Assembly (NCBI GenBank): GCA_964654545.1
Contig: CAZZIU010000011.1
Span: forward strand, 1-64,000
Reading direction: 5' to 3'
DNA: 64,000 nt
Origin: JABMOV01 sp964654545
Lineage (GTDB): Bacteria > Fidelibacterota > Marinisomatia > Marinisomatales > JABMOV01
Below, piece by piece: positions 44,557-52,941 of the stretch. Below the pieces are notes generated by a model. It saw nothing but the letters and a program-made list of their open reading frames with translations, did no database searches and was not told the DNA's origin. Numbering within the stretch: position 1 is the first letter of the stretch; every line of letters begins with the position of its first letter. Made by a program: the position numbers and the translations under genes.

Positions 44557-45189
44557 TTATAAATCGTTTGCCAAAGCATACTGTACGAGTCCTGCCACAT
44601 CATGTATTCCCAATTTATTCATGATGTTTTCTCTATGCTTGTCCACCGTCCGATTACTGATATAAAGTCTATCACTAATCTCTTTTGACGTCATTCGTTT
44701 GGCAATAAGATGTATTATTTCTCTCTCGCGAACAGTCAACTCCGGTTCGGGAATGTTTCCCATCGCATCTGGAAACTCCTGCAAATCGGCAACCGTTTCC
44801 CGTAGCGAAGTGGAAAAAAACTGATCTCCACCCGCCACTTTCTGGACAGCTTCAATTAGCTGGCTGGCAGCAGAATGCTTCAGCAGATAGCCGGACACTC
44901 CGGCCAAAAGGGACTGATGGATATACTCACGACTGGAATACATGGAAAGAATGATAATTTTAATGTTTGGACATTTGGCGTTCAATGCACGGGCGATGTG
45001 AATCCCATTCATTTCAGGCATGGATATATCAAGTAGCGCCACATCGGGCTGCTGTGAACAAATTTCTAGCAGGGCGGAGTTACCATTATCGGCCCAACCG
45101 ATTACGTCAATTTCCTTGTTGGTCGAAAGTAGCATAATAAGGCCCTCGCGAACAATGGCATGGTCATCGGCGACAAAAACGCGTATCAT
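44557..45189 (-). CDS. NarL/FixJ-family response regulator
   Basis: Receiver plus LuxR-type DNA-binding domain in 210 residues. Receiver: VFVADDHAIVREGL with acidic residues, phospho-Asp in VALLDISMPEMNG (about 55) and Lys in GYLLKHS. Output: LTVREREIIHLIAKRMTSKEIS and ISNRTVDKHRENIMNKLGI, a complete LuxR helix-turn-helix. No cognate histidine kinase is adjacent, so it is an orphan in this window. Its upstream region carries a striking inverted repeat and a promoter pointing the other way, towards phhA. Confidence 0.95.
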   Translation of the reverse strand: MIRVFVADDHAIVREGLIMLLSTNKEIDVIGWADNGNSALLEICSQQPDVALLDISMPEMNGIHIARALNAKCPNIKIIILSMYSSREYIHQSLLAGVSGYLLKHSAASQLIEAVQKVAGGDQFFSTSLRETVADLQEFPDAMGNIPEPELTVREREIIHLIAKRMTSKEISDRLYISNRTVDKHRENIMNKLGIHDVAGLVQYALANDL

Positions 45190-45257
45190 TAGATAAAGTA
45201 CACCCTTTCTTACAGGAAAAAAATTAAACGTTTACAAATGCATAAAAAACATCAAAA

Positions 45258-45277
45258 AATACGTATTTCTACGTATT
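45258..45277. promoter_or_regulatory. Perfect inverted repeat AATACGTA-N4-TACGTATT, candidate operator
   Basis: AATACGTA (45258-45265), a TTTC spacer and TACGTATT (45270-45277) form a perfect inverted repeat. It overlaps the start of a TTGACG -35 hexamer. The layout is that of a dimeric regulator site, and the NarL-type regulator gene starts only 70 bases away, so it is the obvious candidate binder. This link is inference. Confidence 0.5.
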
Positions 45278-45305
45278 GACGGTATTTACAAAAGCGGATT
45301 AGATT
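45276..45305 (+). promoter_or_regulatory. Promoter towards phhA / short leader RNA
   Basis: TTGACG at 45276-45281 and TAGATT at 45300-45305, with an 18-base spacer (TTAGAT at 17 is equally possible). The start would be near 45312. The transcript would meet a strong terminator-like hairpin at 45360-45383 before reaching phhA. Confidence 0.45.
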
Positions 45306-45311
45306 ATTCGC

Positions 45312-45390
45312 GTGTCTTGCTAAGTCAAGTGTGCCTTATAAATGGAGAGTGGCTTATATAAGCCCCGGTGGGAACCGGGGCTTTTGACTT
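45312..45390 (+). ncRNA. Candidate small RNA or attenuated leader of phhA
   Basis: A promoter-like element at 45276-45305 and a strong terminator at 45360-45390 would bound a transcript of about 80 bases without an open frame of note. It includes GGAGAGTGGCTTATATAAGCC, which can also form a competing short hairpin (GGCTTATATAAGCC is self-complementary) with the left arm of the terminator. That arrangement could be an attenuator controlling phhA. No known RNA family is recognised. Confidence 0.3.
45360..45390 (+). terminator. Strong hairpin with T-run ahead of phhA
   Basis: AAGCCCCGGT (45360-45369) pairs perfectly with ACCGGGGCTT (45374-45383) around a GGGA loop, followed by TTGACTTTTT. It is oriented to stop plus-strand transcription, although the only plus-strand gene nearby starts downstream at 45454. 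It therefore ends either a short RNA or a leader. Confidence 0.8.
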
Positions 45391-45453
45391 TTTGAGAGAT
45401 TTGTTTCCTTCCCCTGGCTCTGTAAATTTACCTGACCCCCATAAAGCAGAATA

Positions 45454-46392
45454 ATGGCACACCAAACGCAACAATATGACTATCTTTTTTCAAACATAAA
45501 GCCAAACGCAATTGGTGGTATAAAAATTTTAGGTCGCAGCGATCAATTCATAAAGCCGCAATTGTACGATGAAATAACGAATCTGGAGAATAAAATATGG
45601 GCGGGTTTATACCAGAACCAGGAGCAATTGCTTGACCAATATGCATCTCGGGAATATTTATTGGGAACGAAAGCACTTCCAATACCGCGTGATAGATTTC
45701 CAAATTTTGAAGAAATTTCACCATTGATTGAAAATGCAACCGGTTGGTCACTGGTGCCTGTAGCTGGTTTTCTAGACGAAGAATTATTCTTCGATTTAAA
45801 TGCCAACCGTCAGTTTCCCGTTACAGATATAATTCGTCAATCTCCCCGCTTTGAGGAAAAATACGCGGGGAAGTCCATTCAGAACGATGAAGACTATACA
45901 CCAGAACCAGACATATTTCATGATATACAGGGACATGTCCCCTTTTTAATGAATAAAGAATATGCTCGATTTTTAGCGGATATGGGTATGCTTGGGTACG
46001 AAATCCTTCAGGACAAACGAGAGCTGGGCACAGAGTTGATTGCACACAACCTGAAACGCCTGCAAAACTTTGCCTGGTGGACGTATGAATTCGGCTTAGT
46101 AAGGAAACAGCAAGAAACAGATCGATTCCGGCGAAACCCAAATGACATTGATGTTGAAATTTATGGTGCCGGTATTATTTCATCTCACGAGGAAACCTTG
46201 AATGTAATTCACTGTGCCAAAGGTGAGTCACAGCGATCGCGATTTCTTCCTTTTGATATAAAATCCATCATCATGACGCGATTCGATTACAGCAACCTTC
46301 AGGATCGTTATTATGTTGTCGATTCGATGCAGGTTTTATACGAGTCTTTTTACAATAATCAGGAGCTGTTTTGGTTTGATGGAAAAAAATAA
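45454..46392 (+). CDS. phhA: Aromatic amino acid (phenylalanine-4-) hydroxylase
   Basis: A pterin-dependent non-haem iron monooxygenase, most likely converting phenylalanine to tyrosine. The 312 residues contain the family core: FPVTDIIRQSP, iron ligands in PDIFHDIQGHVPFLMN (two His near residues 157 and 162), and WWTYEFGLV with the third ligand Glu (about 211). There is no N-terminal ACT regulatory domain, as in bacterial enzymes. Specificity for Phe rather than Trp cannot be proven from motifs alone. No pterin carbinolamine dehydratase (phhB) is next to it. A regulated leader precedes the gene. Confidence 0.9.
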   Translation: MAHQTQQYDYLFSNIKPNAIGGIKILGRSDQFIKPQLYDEITNLENKIWAGLYQNQEQLLDQYASREYLLGTKALPIPRDRFPNFEEISPLIENATGWSLVPVAGFLDEELFFDLNANRQFPVTDIIRQSPRFEEKYAGKSIQNDEDYTPEPDIFHDIQGHVPFLMNKEYARFLADMGMLGYEILQDKRELGTELIAHNLKRLQNFAWWTYEFGLVRKQQETDRFRRNPNDIDVEIYGAGIISSHEETLNVIHCAKGESQRSRFLPFDIKSIIMTRFDYSNLQDRYYVVDSMQVLYESFYNNQELFWFDGKK

Positions 46393-46420
46393 TGCCCACA
46401 TAAGAGACATCCGACAAAAC

Positions 46421-47005
46421 ATGTCCAAACACGTCGTAAAAACACTATTTTTGCTCCTGTTATTTATGGTGGGGTGTTTAACAATCAAGCCGAGCCTAAA
46501 AACGCTCTCAGAGGAAAACCCGGCCTATGTGGTAGCCCACCGGGATTCACTATTGCCCGTTATCGCCAAACATCCTGAAAAGAAAGCACATCTTATACAG
46601 GCATATCTTAACCTTGCCGATCAGGCGCTTGCCCGGGAGGCGTTTTCTACCGCGGAAAAGTACCTGTCGAGTGCATTAATAATTGATGAAGGCAATCCGG
46701 ACGTCAAATATTATCTGGCCATGGCCAATGGATTACAATTATATAAAAAGGGCAGTCAGAGCCAATTGTGGGATGCCATTGAACAGTTTAGCCGAGCCTC
46801 CGTTATAAAACCTGAAGATGGCCTGGCCATTTATTGGATGGCAAAGGGATACTATAAAAAGGACGACACTGACTACGAAAATATCATTGATTTATATACA
46901 AAATCGCTGGAACTGGGATTACCTGCAACAGAAAAGGCCGATGCGGAGGAACGGGTTGATAAAGTAAAAAAAGAAAAAGAATTAATGGAATCATTTTGGA
47001 ATTAA
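46421..47005 (+). CDS. TPR-repeat lipoprotein
   Basis: The product from ATG 46421 (194 residues) starts MSKHVVKTLFLLLLFMVGCL, a lipoprotein signal with the acylated Cys near residue 19. TPR-type helix pairs follow (AYLNLADQALAREAFSTAEKY and, later, IYWMAKGYYKKDD). An ATG at 46379 overlapping phhA is in frame and would add 14 residues before the signal; the downstream start gives the better signal peptide. Such proteins usually act as periplasmic scaffolds. The stop lies 18 bases ahead of the M32 peptidase start. Confidence 0.75.
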   Translation: MSKHVVKTLFLLLLFMVGCLTIKPSLKTLSEENPAYVVAHRDSLLPVIAKHPEKKAHLIQAYLNLADQALAREAFSTAEKYLSSALIIDEGNPDVKYYLAMANGLQLYKKGSQSQLWDAIEQFSRASVIKPEDGLAIYWMAKGYYKKDDTDYENIIDLYTKSLELGLPATEKADAEERVDKVKKEKELMESFWN

Positions 47006-47022
47006 AACATTCAGGAGAAAGA

Positions 47023-48537
47023 ATGGAAGCACTTGAAAAGCTAAAGAAAGAATTACGTGTCATCGCCAATTTCCACGGAGCGGCGTCATTGCTGCACTGG
47101 GATCAGGAAACCTTTATGCCCCCCGGAGGTGGTGATGCCCGCGCAGAACAGATAGCGCTTTTAGAAACATTGGCGCACGAACATTTGGTTGGAGAAAAAA
47201 TCACATCATCTTTAGGCGAACTGGTCAACCTGAGCAACGGAAAACCCAACCCATCATTGTCGACAGAAAATCAACGATTGGCAGCTGAAACGTGGCGGAC
47301 TTACCATCGAGCGGCCGCTCTGCCACCGGATTTTGTAGAAGACCTATCGAAGACAACATCACGCGCTCAGCAAATTTGGGCCGATGCGCGCAAGAAAAAT
47401 GATTTCCAGGCTTTTGCACCATGGCTGGAAAAAATCATACAACTCAAGCACAAAGAAATTGAATATATTGGCGCAAAAGAAACGCCCTATGACACACTCC
47501 TTGATGGGTTTGAACCAGAGATGACATCAGCCGAGGTAACGCGGTTATTTAACGATGTCCGGGATCGCCTAATCCCGCTCGTGAAAAAAATAAAAATTGC
47601 CAATGTTGATACCGGGCAGGAAGTGTTAAAGCGAAAATACGATCTGGATAAACAGTGGGCTTTTGGTTTGGACATATTAAAGGATATGGGTTATGATCTC
47701 AATTGTGGGCGACAGGATCGTTCCGCCCATCCATTTACAATCAGTTTTCATCCCAGCGACGTGAGAATCACCACACGAATCGATGAGCATGATTTCTTAT
47801 CTGGCTTTTCAAGCACCGTGCATGAGGGTGGACATGGGCTTTATGAGCAGGGTTTAAGCGCAGACTGGTTTGGTACCCCATTTGGGGAAGCAATTTCATA
47901 TGGTATTCACGAAAGCCAGTCGAGACTTTGGGAAAACCTAGTAGGATTAAGTCGGCCTTTCTGGGAACACTACTATCCAAAACTTCAAAAGCTGTTTCCG
48001 GAAAACCTGTCAGAGACATCATTAGATCAATTCTATAGAGCTATCAACACCGTTAAGCCATCCCTGATTCGCGTCGACGCCGATGAAGCGACATACAATC
48101 TCCATATCATGTTACGTTTTGAGATTGAAAAGCAGATCATTAACGAAGGTATTCCCGTATCAGAGCTTCCAACACTTTGGGATGATACCATGGAAGAATA
48201 TCTTGGGATACGTCCTGACAAAGATGCGAATGGAGTATTGCAGGATGTACACTGGTCGTTCGGCGGCTTTGGATACTTCCCAACCTATGCCCTGGGAAAC
48301 CTTTACAATGTTCCCATTCTAAATCAGGCCAAAAAGGAAATATCGGACCTGGAAAATAATATTGCGAATGGAAACCTATTAGAATTACGCGAATGGCTTC
48401 GAAAAAACGTGCATGAAATTGGTCGCCGAAAAACGGCAGCTGAATTAATTCTAAGCCTTACCGGACAACCCCTGTCGGCCGAACCCTTCATGGATTATCT
48501 TGAAAACAAGTATACAGAAGTATATAATTTGTCATAG
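47023..48537 (+). CDS. M32-family metallocarboxypeptidase (Taq-type)
   Basis: The enzyme removes C-terminal residues from peptides in the cytoplasm. No signal peptide is seen. The 504 residues carry the zinc motif HEGGHGLYEQG (about 266-276), the family DxRxT element in SDVRITTRID, GIHESQSRLWEN with the third zinc ligand Glu, and IRVDADEATYNLHIMLRFE. The start is ATG 47023, with AGGAG at 47013; an in-frame ATG at 46996 lies inside the preceding gene and lacks an RBS. Length matches the family. Confidence 0.95.
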   Translation: MEALEKLKKELRVIANFHGAASLLHWDQETFMPPGGGDARAEQIALLETLAHEHLVGEKITSSLGELVNLSNGKPNPSLSTENQRLAAETWRTYHRAAALPPDFVEDLSKTTSRAQQIWADARKKNDFQAFAPWLEKIIQLKHKEIEYIGAKETPYDTLLDGFEPEMTSAEVTRLFNDVRDRLIPLVKKIKIANVDTGQEVLKRKYDLDKQWAFGLDILKDMGYDLNCGRQDRSAHPFTISFHPSDVRITTRIDEHDFLSGFSSTVHEGGHGLYEQGLSADWFGTPFGEAISYGIHESQSRLWENLVGLSRPFWEHYYPKLQKLFPENLSETSLDQFYRAINTVKPSLIRVDADEATYNLHIMLRFEIEKQIINEGIPVSELPTLWDDTMEEYLGIRPDKDANGVLQDVHWSFGGFGYFPTYALGNLYNVPILNQAKKEISDLENNIANGNLLELREWLRKNVHEIGRRKTAAELILSLTGQPLSAEPFMDYLENKYTEVYNLS

Positions 48538-48635
48538 ACGTTGCTTTCAGATAAATAAAAACGAAAGGTTAAAATTCCAGAAAAGGGCTGTAAAATAGGC
48601 CTTTAGAAGGTGAAATTGATGTGATGGATTAATTC

Positions 48636-48664
48636 TTGACTGGTTAAATTTTTCACGGTAATAT
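48636..48664 (+). promoter_or_regulatory. Strong promoter of the motor operon
   Basis: TTGACT (48636-48641), a 17-base spacer, then TAATAT (48659-48664): near-consensus hexamers at ideal spacing. The start would be near 48671, giving a leader of about 46 bases before the first gene at 48717. It is the best-looking sigma70 promoter in the window. No other convincing promoter was seen between the following seven genes. Confidence 0.75.
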
Positions 48665-48716
48665 TTACTGTCTTGGTGTTTTAGAACGCCAAGAGCTGCA
48701 AATCCGAGGTAGTATA

Positions 48717-49856
48717 ATGAAATTTGAGGCGCACATGAAAAGGCTCATCATAGCTGTAATAGTGCTATGCGCCCTCTCTTCCTTTGTGATCCCTGCCGAC
48801 ACATATTCCATTGAAGGAGTAGTGTTGGATGTGAAAGGGGAAAAAGCGGTAACCACGTTATTGCTGCAAACGGAAGATGGCGTTGAGGTTCAGAGAACCG
48901 AAACGAAAAAGCGCATGGGCAAAGGCAAGTTTAAGTTTAAAAAAGTTTTGCCTGGTGAATATGTAATTGATATAAATGCGGGACCATTGGGACAGGCTTC
49001 TGTGCCGGTTTCCATTATTGCGGACGATCTTGAAGATCTGGAAATCCACCTTTCTTCCGCACCAAAAACACCAGTAAAAAGTGCAACCGAACCGGTGGCC
49101 TCAACGCCCACCAGCTCTGGCGGCCAGGATCAATCATATATCATAAACGAACTTAGCTTTGAAATCAAAAAAATGGTTGCCGAAATAAAAAACCTGAACT
49201 CTGAAGTGGAAGATTTGAAAGCCATGAGCAAAATGTGGGTTAATCCACTGGCGATCTACACCAAAGAAATCATTTTGAAAAACGGCAGTACCGTTTTTGG
49301 AAAAATAGTATATCAGGATGATAAGACCATGAAAGTGGAAACGCTGGTTGGTTATTTAATCATTGAGCGCGACAACATTGTGCGCGTTGTCGACAACATC
49401 ATCACTGAGGAGCAACAGGAATATATTCCAGAGCAAGTACGGGATAGCTATTCTCCGCCCCCAATGCCCAAATTAGCGCAACCTCAATACACTTCTGCAG
49501 ATCCCATGGATCGTGCCGCCTCAAAGCAATATTCTGCAAATTGTGTATTGGTGGGTAATATTGCCGAGAAAAAGGATAAACAGGGCAATTTAATTTTTAC
49601 CGGTGAGATTAAAAATATCGGCGGTCGCCGAGCAGACTTCGTAAAAGTTGATTTCGTTTTTAGAAAAAACTGGAGCGGCGAAACAAAAACACTGACCTCC
49701 TTTGTTCGTGGAGCCTACCATACGTTTGATTCTGGCATTACAACAGATGCTTCTCTCTTGCCTGGGGCGGTCGGAACCTTTGAGCTGTACGTTCCCCATT
49801 CTTTTGGATCCTTTATTGGCTACTCCTATGTTATTGATTGGGAAGAATACGAATAA
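48717..49856 (+). CDS. Exported multidomain protein with coiled coil and FxLYD domain (motor operon gene 1)
   Basis: A 379-residue exported protein. Layout: signal peptide (about 1-27); a beta-sandwich of carboxypeptidase-regulatory type (about 30-105, TYSIEGVVLDVKGEKA to PGEYVIDINAG); a Pro/Ser/Thr linker; a coiled coil (about 140-170, SFEIKKMVAEIKNLNSEVED); a small barrel-like domain (about 180-235, LKNGSTVFGKIVYQDDKTMK); a Pro-rich linker; and a C-terminal FxLYD-type domain (about 275-375, FTGEIKNIGGRRADFVKVDF). FxLYD domains occur in surface and periplasmic proteins with unknown roles. GAGGT precedes the ATG. It is the first gene of the MotAB-FliFG-like operon, so a periplasmic structural role is inferred. 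Confidence 0.72.
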   Translation: MKFEAHMKRLIIAVIVLCALSSFVIPADTYSIEGVVLDVKGEKAVTTLLLQTEDGVEVQRTETKKRMGKGKFKFKKVLPGEYVIDINAGPLGQASVPVSIIADDLEDLEIHLSSAPKTPVKSATEPVASTPTSSGGQDQSYIINELSFEIKKMVAEIKNLNSEVEDLKAMSKMWVNPLAIYTKEIILKNGSTVFGKIVYQDDKTMKVETLVGYLIIERDNIVRVVDNIITEEQQEYIPEQVRDSYSPPPMPKLAQPQYTSADPMDRAASKQYSANCVLVGNIAEKKDKQGNLIFTGEIKNIGGRRADFVKVDFVFRKNWSGETKTLTSFVRGAYHTFDSGITTDASLLPGAVGTFELYVPHSFGSFIGYSYVIDWEEYE

Positions 49857-49864
49857 TTAGTACA

Positions 49865-50785
49865 ATGAATCGTAAGCAGTCATCCATACAAAGGGTTTTG
49901 TTGCTTTCCGTGGTTATTGTACTTTGTCCAATAGTGGCCCAACAGGAAACCCCCGTTTCAACAGCTGACATTTTTTTCCTTGATCTTGGTATCGTAATCG
50001 AACCAACCACTGGAAATGAAAAATATTCGCGACTTGTTGAAAACACCTCTGATGAGATCAAACTAAAAATAAAGAAGGTGGAAAGTGGGTCTGTCTACAT
50101 GGCGGCCTCCAAAGAAATGTTAACCGCATTGCAGCGGATTCAAACGCGGATGGATGAACTGGAGACCACCTTTCAAAATGAAATACATTCCCTTAAAGAC
50201 GAAAACAAAGAGCTAAGGGGAATGTTGGCCGAATACACCCGACCACCGCTACAAGAACCATCGCGCCCATCCATTGATATTGCTTCCGTTGAGGAAGATC
50301 TTACAATCCTAAACGAAGTTACGACCAAATCTGAAACACCCATGATGAAAACCGTTCCAAAAATGGAAGCACCAAAACAGAAAAAAGAAGCGACGAAAAA
50401 ACCTGCTTTCAGCGCGGCTGTCTACATGAACGGTGTTATGGCATATCAAAAGGAAGATTATCAGGAAGCAATTCATCAATTTATGGATTTGGATTTATCC
50501 AAAACGGACCGAACGACAGCATCAAACATTTTATATTGGATTGCCGATGCACACCAACAGCTTGGGGATTATCAGACCGCCATTGGTATTCTGGACCAAC
50601 TTTTGCGCATTCCAAAATCAGACCGAACGGATGATGCGTTGATTCAAAAAGGCTTATTATACAGAAAAACCGGACAGGAAAACTTGGCACTGGAAACATT
50701 TAGTATGGTCGTAAATCAATTTCCGGAAAGCGATTATCTGCGGTTAGCTCAATTGGAATTAAAAAAGGCGGAACTTATCCCATGA
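49865..50785 (+). CDS. CpoB/YbgF-like periplasmic coiled-coil TPR protein (motor operon gene 2)
   Basis: 306 residues from ATG 49865. Signal peptide about 1-26 (ending PIVAQQ), a segment of unknown fold, a coiled coil (about 85-125, LQRIQTRMDELETTFQNEI), a Pro/Lys linker, then TPR repeats (about 185-300) with AYQKEDYQEAIHQFMDLD and DYQTAIGILDQLLRIPKS. This coiled-coil plus TPR layout is that of CpoB, which links Tol/Pal and cell-wall synthesis in E. coli. Here there are no tol genes beside it; the neighbours are MotAB and FliFG homologues, so it is more likely a periplasmic component of that machine. It overlaps the next gene by four bases. Confidence 0.72.
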   Translation: MNRKQSSIQRVLLLSVVIVLCPIVAQQETPVSTADIFFLDLGIVIEPTTGNEKYSRLVENTSDEIKLKIKKVESGSVYMAASKEMLTALQRIQTRMDELETTFQNEIHSLKDENKELRGMLAEYTRPPLQEPSRPSIDIASVEEDLTILNEVTTKSETPMMKTVPKMEAPKQKKEATKKPAFSAAVYMNGVMAYQKEDYQEAIHQFMDLDLSKTDRTTASNILYWIADAHQQLGDYQTAIGILDQLLRIPKSDRTDDALIQKGLLYRKTGQENLALETFSMVVNQFPESDYLRLAQLELKKAELIP

Positions 50786-52137
50786 AAATGAAAAGATATT
50801 TATTGTTTTTGCTATGGATATCCACCGTCGGATATTCAGCAACGCGGGTAGCTTATACCAGACCCGGCGTCATGATGAAAATCCCTACCAGTCTACCGGA
50901 GAGAAGCCCCTACCTATTCCAAACAGGCTTTGGAATAGAAATCCACAATTTTGCAAAACTCAATACAGCCAAGGGCGTGCGTTTCGAAGCGGAACTTGGA
51001 AAAAACTTTTTGATGGGATTTTCTTCTGCTATCGGCGGTGATACGACCGCTGTAGCAAACCTGGCATCGTCTCAGGTTAATGCACCGGTAGAATTTGGGT
51101 TTCATTTGCAACAACGGATTTATTCTTACAATGATATATCAGTCTCCGTTGGCTTGCAGGATATAGTTTTTGAAAACCAGAACAACAAGGGCTTGAGTCT
51201 TGATCCGAAACAATTGTCGTTTTTTGTTGTGATCGGAAGCAACAAGCCGTTGGGCAATTACACCATGAATACCTTTTTGGGCTTTGGTAGTGGCGGTTTC
51301 GCTGCCGCAGATTCTGTGGCGCCACCAGACACTGCAGGTATGAGCTACGGTGTATTTGCCGGATTTTTACTTAATACACCCTATTTTGAAAAATGGGGCG
51401 GAATGGATTTCGTGGGTGAATTCGATGGAACAGGCGTCAATGTGGGACTCCGCATCCCCCTTACCTCGGATTATCGCTTAAGCCTTGGATTCACCCACAT
51501 TGAAAAATTACCAACGATGAAAGATCGTTATTGGAAGGGGCATCCGGCTGTTACCTTTGGATTAGAGATGGCAGTACCAAGGGCTCCTTCGGGAAGTCGC
51601 GCTGGCGGCGGACCCTCTCCGGCGGTATCCGGTCAAATGAAATTACCAGGAACGGAAGAGCAGTTTACCCAAATTGACTCCACCTTACAAATGGCAGATT
51701 ATACCGTACACTCTCTTAGAGATTCGATGGATATGATGAACAATGAAATGAGAAACCTAATTATTCGGTTGTCTGCCATGGAGCAACATGCAAAAGCGAT
51801 GGAAGATTCGCTCATGGGGATGGTGCTTAAATCAAACGTATCCGAAAACAATATGAATGAGGCCATGCGTCATTTGTCAAGATCCTTGCGCTATTTTTAC
51901 TCCGGTAACTATCGCCGCGCCTTGCAGGAAGTAGAATCATCTCTGGAGCTGAATCCAAACCTGGCGCTGGCATACGCAAGGCGTGGTTCTATCTATTACA
52001 AGCTGGGCGATATCCAGCGCGCAACCATCGACTGGAACCTAGCCCTTCGATTGGATCCGGAATACGAAGACGTGCGCAACATTTTGAAGGCGTTACATGA
52101 AAACCGTCTAAAATCAACCAGTTTACTAGAGGAATAA
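50782..52137 (+). CDS. Predicted outer-membrane beta-barrel fused to coiled coil and TPR (motor operon gene 3)
   Basis: A 451-residue protein with a signal peptide (about 1-19, ending GYSA). Residues about 25-270 alternate short hydrophobic strands with turns (FEAELGKNFLMGFSSAIGG, VGLRIPLTSDYRLSLGF), as in outer-membrane barrels. A Gly/Ser/Pro linker (about 272-288) follows, then a long coiled coil (about 290-345) and two or three TPR units (about 365-435, YFYSGNYRRALQEVESSLEL). The barrel-like part would sit in the outer membrane, with coiled coil and TPR reaching into the periplasm. No close named family is recognised. Its position directly before motA suggests it is the outer-membrane element of the machine. 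Confidence 0.68.
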   Translation: MKMKRYLLFLLWISTVGYSATRVAYTRPGVMMKIPTSLPERSPYLFQTGFGIEIHNFAKLNTAKGVRFEAELGKNFLMGFSSAIGGDTTAVANLASSQVNAPVEFGFHLQQRIYSYNDISVSVGLQDIVFENQNNKGLSLDPKQLSFFVVIGSNKPLGNYTMNTFLGFGSGGFAAADSVAPPDTAGMSYGVFAGFLLNTPYFEKWGGMDFVGEFDGTGVNVGLRIPLTSDYRLSLGFTHIEKLPTMKDRYWKGHPAVTFGLEMAVPRAPSGSRAGGGPSPAVSGQMKLPGTEEQFTQIDSTLQMADYTVHSLRDSMDMMNNEMRNLIIRLSAMEQHAKAMEDSLMGMVLKSNVSENNMNEAMRHLSRSLRYFYSGNYRRALQEVESSLELNPNLALAYARRGSIYYKLGDIQRATIDWNLALRLDPEYEDVRNILKALHENRLKSTSLLEE

Positions 52138-52147
52138 CGGAGCACTT

Positions 52148-52936
52148 ATGGATCTAGCAACTATCATTGGAATTATTGTAGGCCTTGGCTCAATCGTAAG
52201 CGGAATTTGGCTAGCAGCTTCAGCTGCAGGAGCCAGCATGGCAGGATTCCTGTCCACGTCAAGTTTTGCCATTGTGTTCGGCGGGATGGTCGCATCTGTC
52301 TCGGTGGCATTTCCTTTATCGGAAGTGATGAAGCTGGGTTCCGCAATGGGAGCTGTTTTTAAAGGAAGTAAAGCAAAATTAGGCGATTATGTTGATATGG
52401 CCGTGGGCGTAGCGGAAGTTTCGCGTAAGGGCGCTGCGGATCTGGAAAAAGAAATTCAATCAATCCGATATCCCTTTTTTAGAGATGGTGTACAAATGGT
52501 TGTTGATGGGTATTCTCTGGAAGAATTAACAGAAATTTTGGTTACGCGAATAGATTATCGGGAAATCAGAGAAAAAAGCCAGGCTGATTTGTTTAAAACG
52601 ATGGGTAACATGGCCCCGGCCTGGGGAATGATTGGAACGTTGATCGGTTTGGTTATTATGTTGGCCGGATTTGGAGGCGACGAAGGGGGCGGCACTGCTG
52701 CATTGGGCTCAGGAATGTCGGCGGCTCTCATCACCACCTTTTACGGTGCGGTATTCGCCAATTTGTTTTTCCTCCCAATGTCGGCAAAATTATCTATGCG
52801 CATCACATTTACCAATACCATGCAATCCATGTTGGTAGAGGCAACCCGTCTGGTGCACCAGAAAAAGCACCCGCTTATCGTCAGGGAAAAATTGAATTCG
52901 TACATTCCTCCTAAAGAATGGAAATCTGAAGCGTAA
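52148..52936 (+). CDS. MotA/PomA-type stator subunit (motor operon gene 4)
   Basis: MotA surrounds MotB and converts ion flow into torque. The 262-residue length is close to PomA. Four membrane segments are seen. The diagnostic stretch APAWGMIGTLIGLVIML (about 156-172) includes the conserved Pro157 (MotA Pro173), and ITTFYGAVFANLFFLP (about 195-210) ends in Pro210 (MotA Pro222). In the cytoplasmic loop, Arg93 and Glu100 are placed much like the torque residues Arg90 and Glu98 of MotA. This separates it from TolQ/ExbB and from ZorA, which has a long tail. GGAG precedes the start. motB follows after five bases. Confidence 0.93.
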   Translation: MDLATIIGIIVGLGSIVSGIWLAASAAGASMAGFLSTSSFAIVFGGMVASVSVAFPLSEVMKLGSAMGAVFKGSKAKLGDYVDMAVGVAEVSRKGAADLEKEIQSIRYPFFRDGVQMVVDGYSLEELTEILVTRIDYREIREKSQADLFKTMGNMAPAWGMIGTLIGLVIMLAGFGGDEGGGTAALGSGMSAALITTFYGAVFANLFFLPMSAKLSMRITFTNTMQSMLVEATRLVHQKKHPLIVREKLNSYIPPKEWKSEA

Positions 52937-52941
52937 AGATT

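Noticed and set aside
45312..45390. Known riboswitch in the phhA leader
   Set aside because: No match to a riboswitch core I recognise; kept only as an unclassified leader or small RNA candidate.
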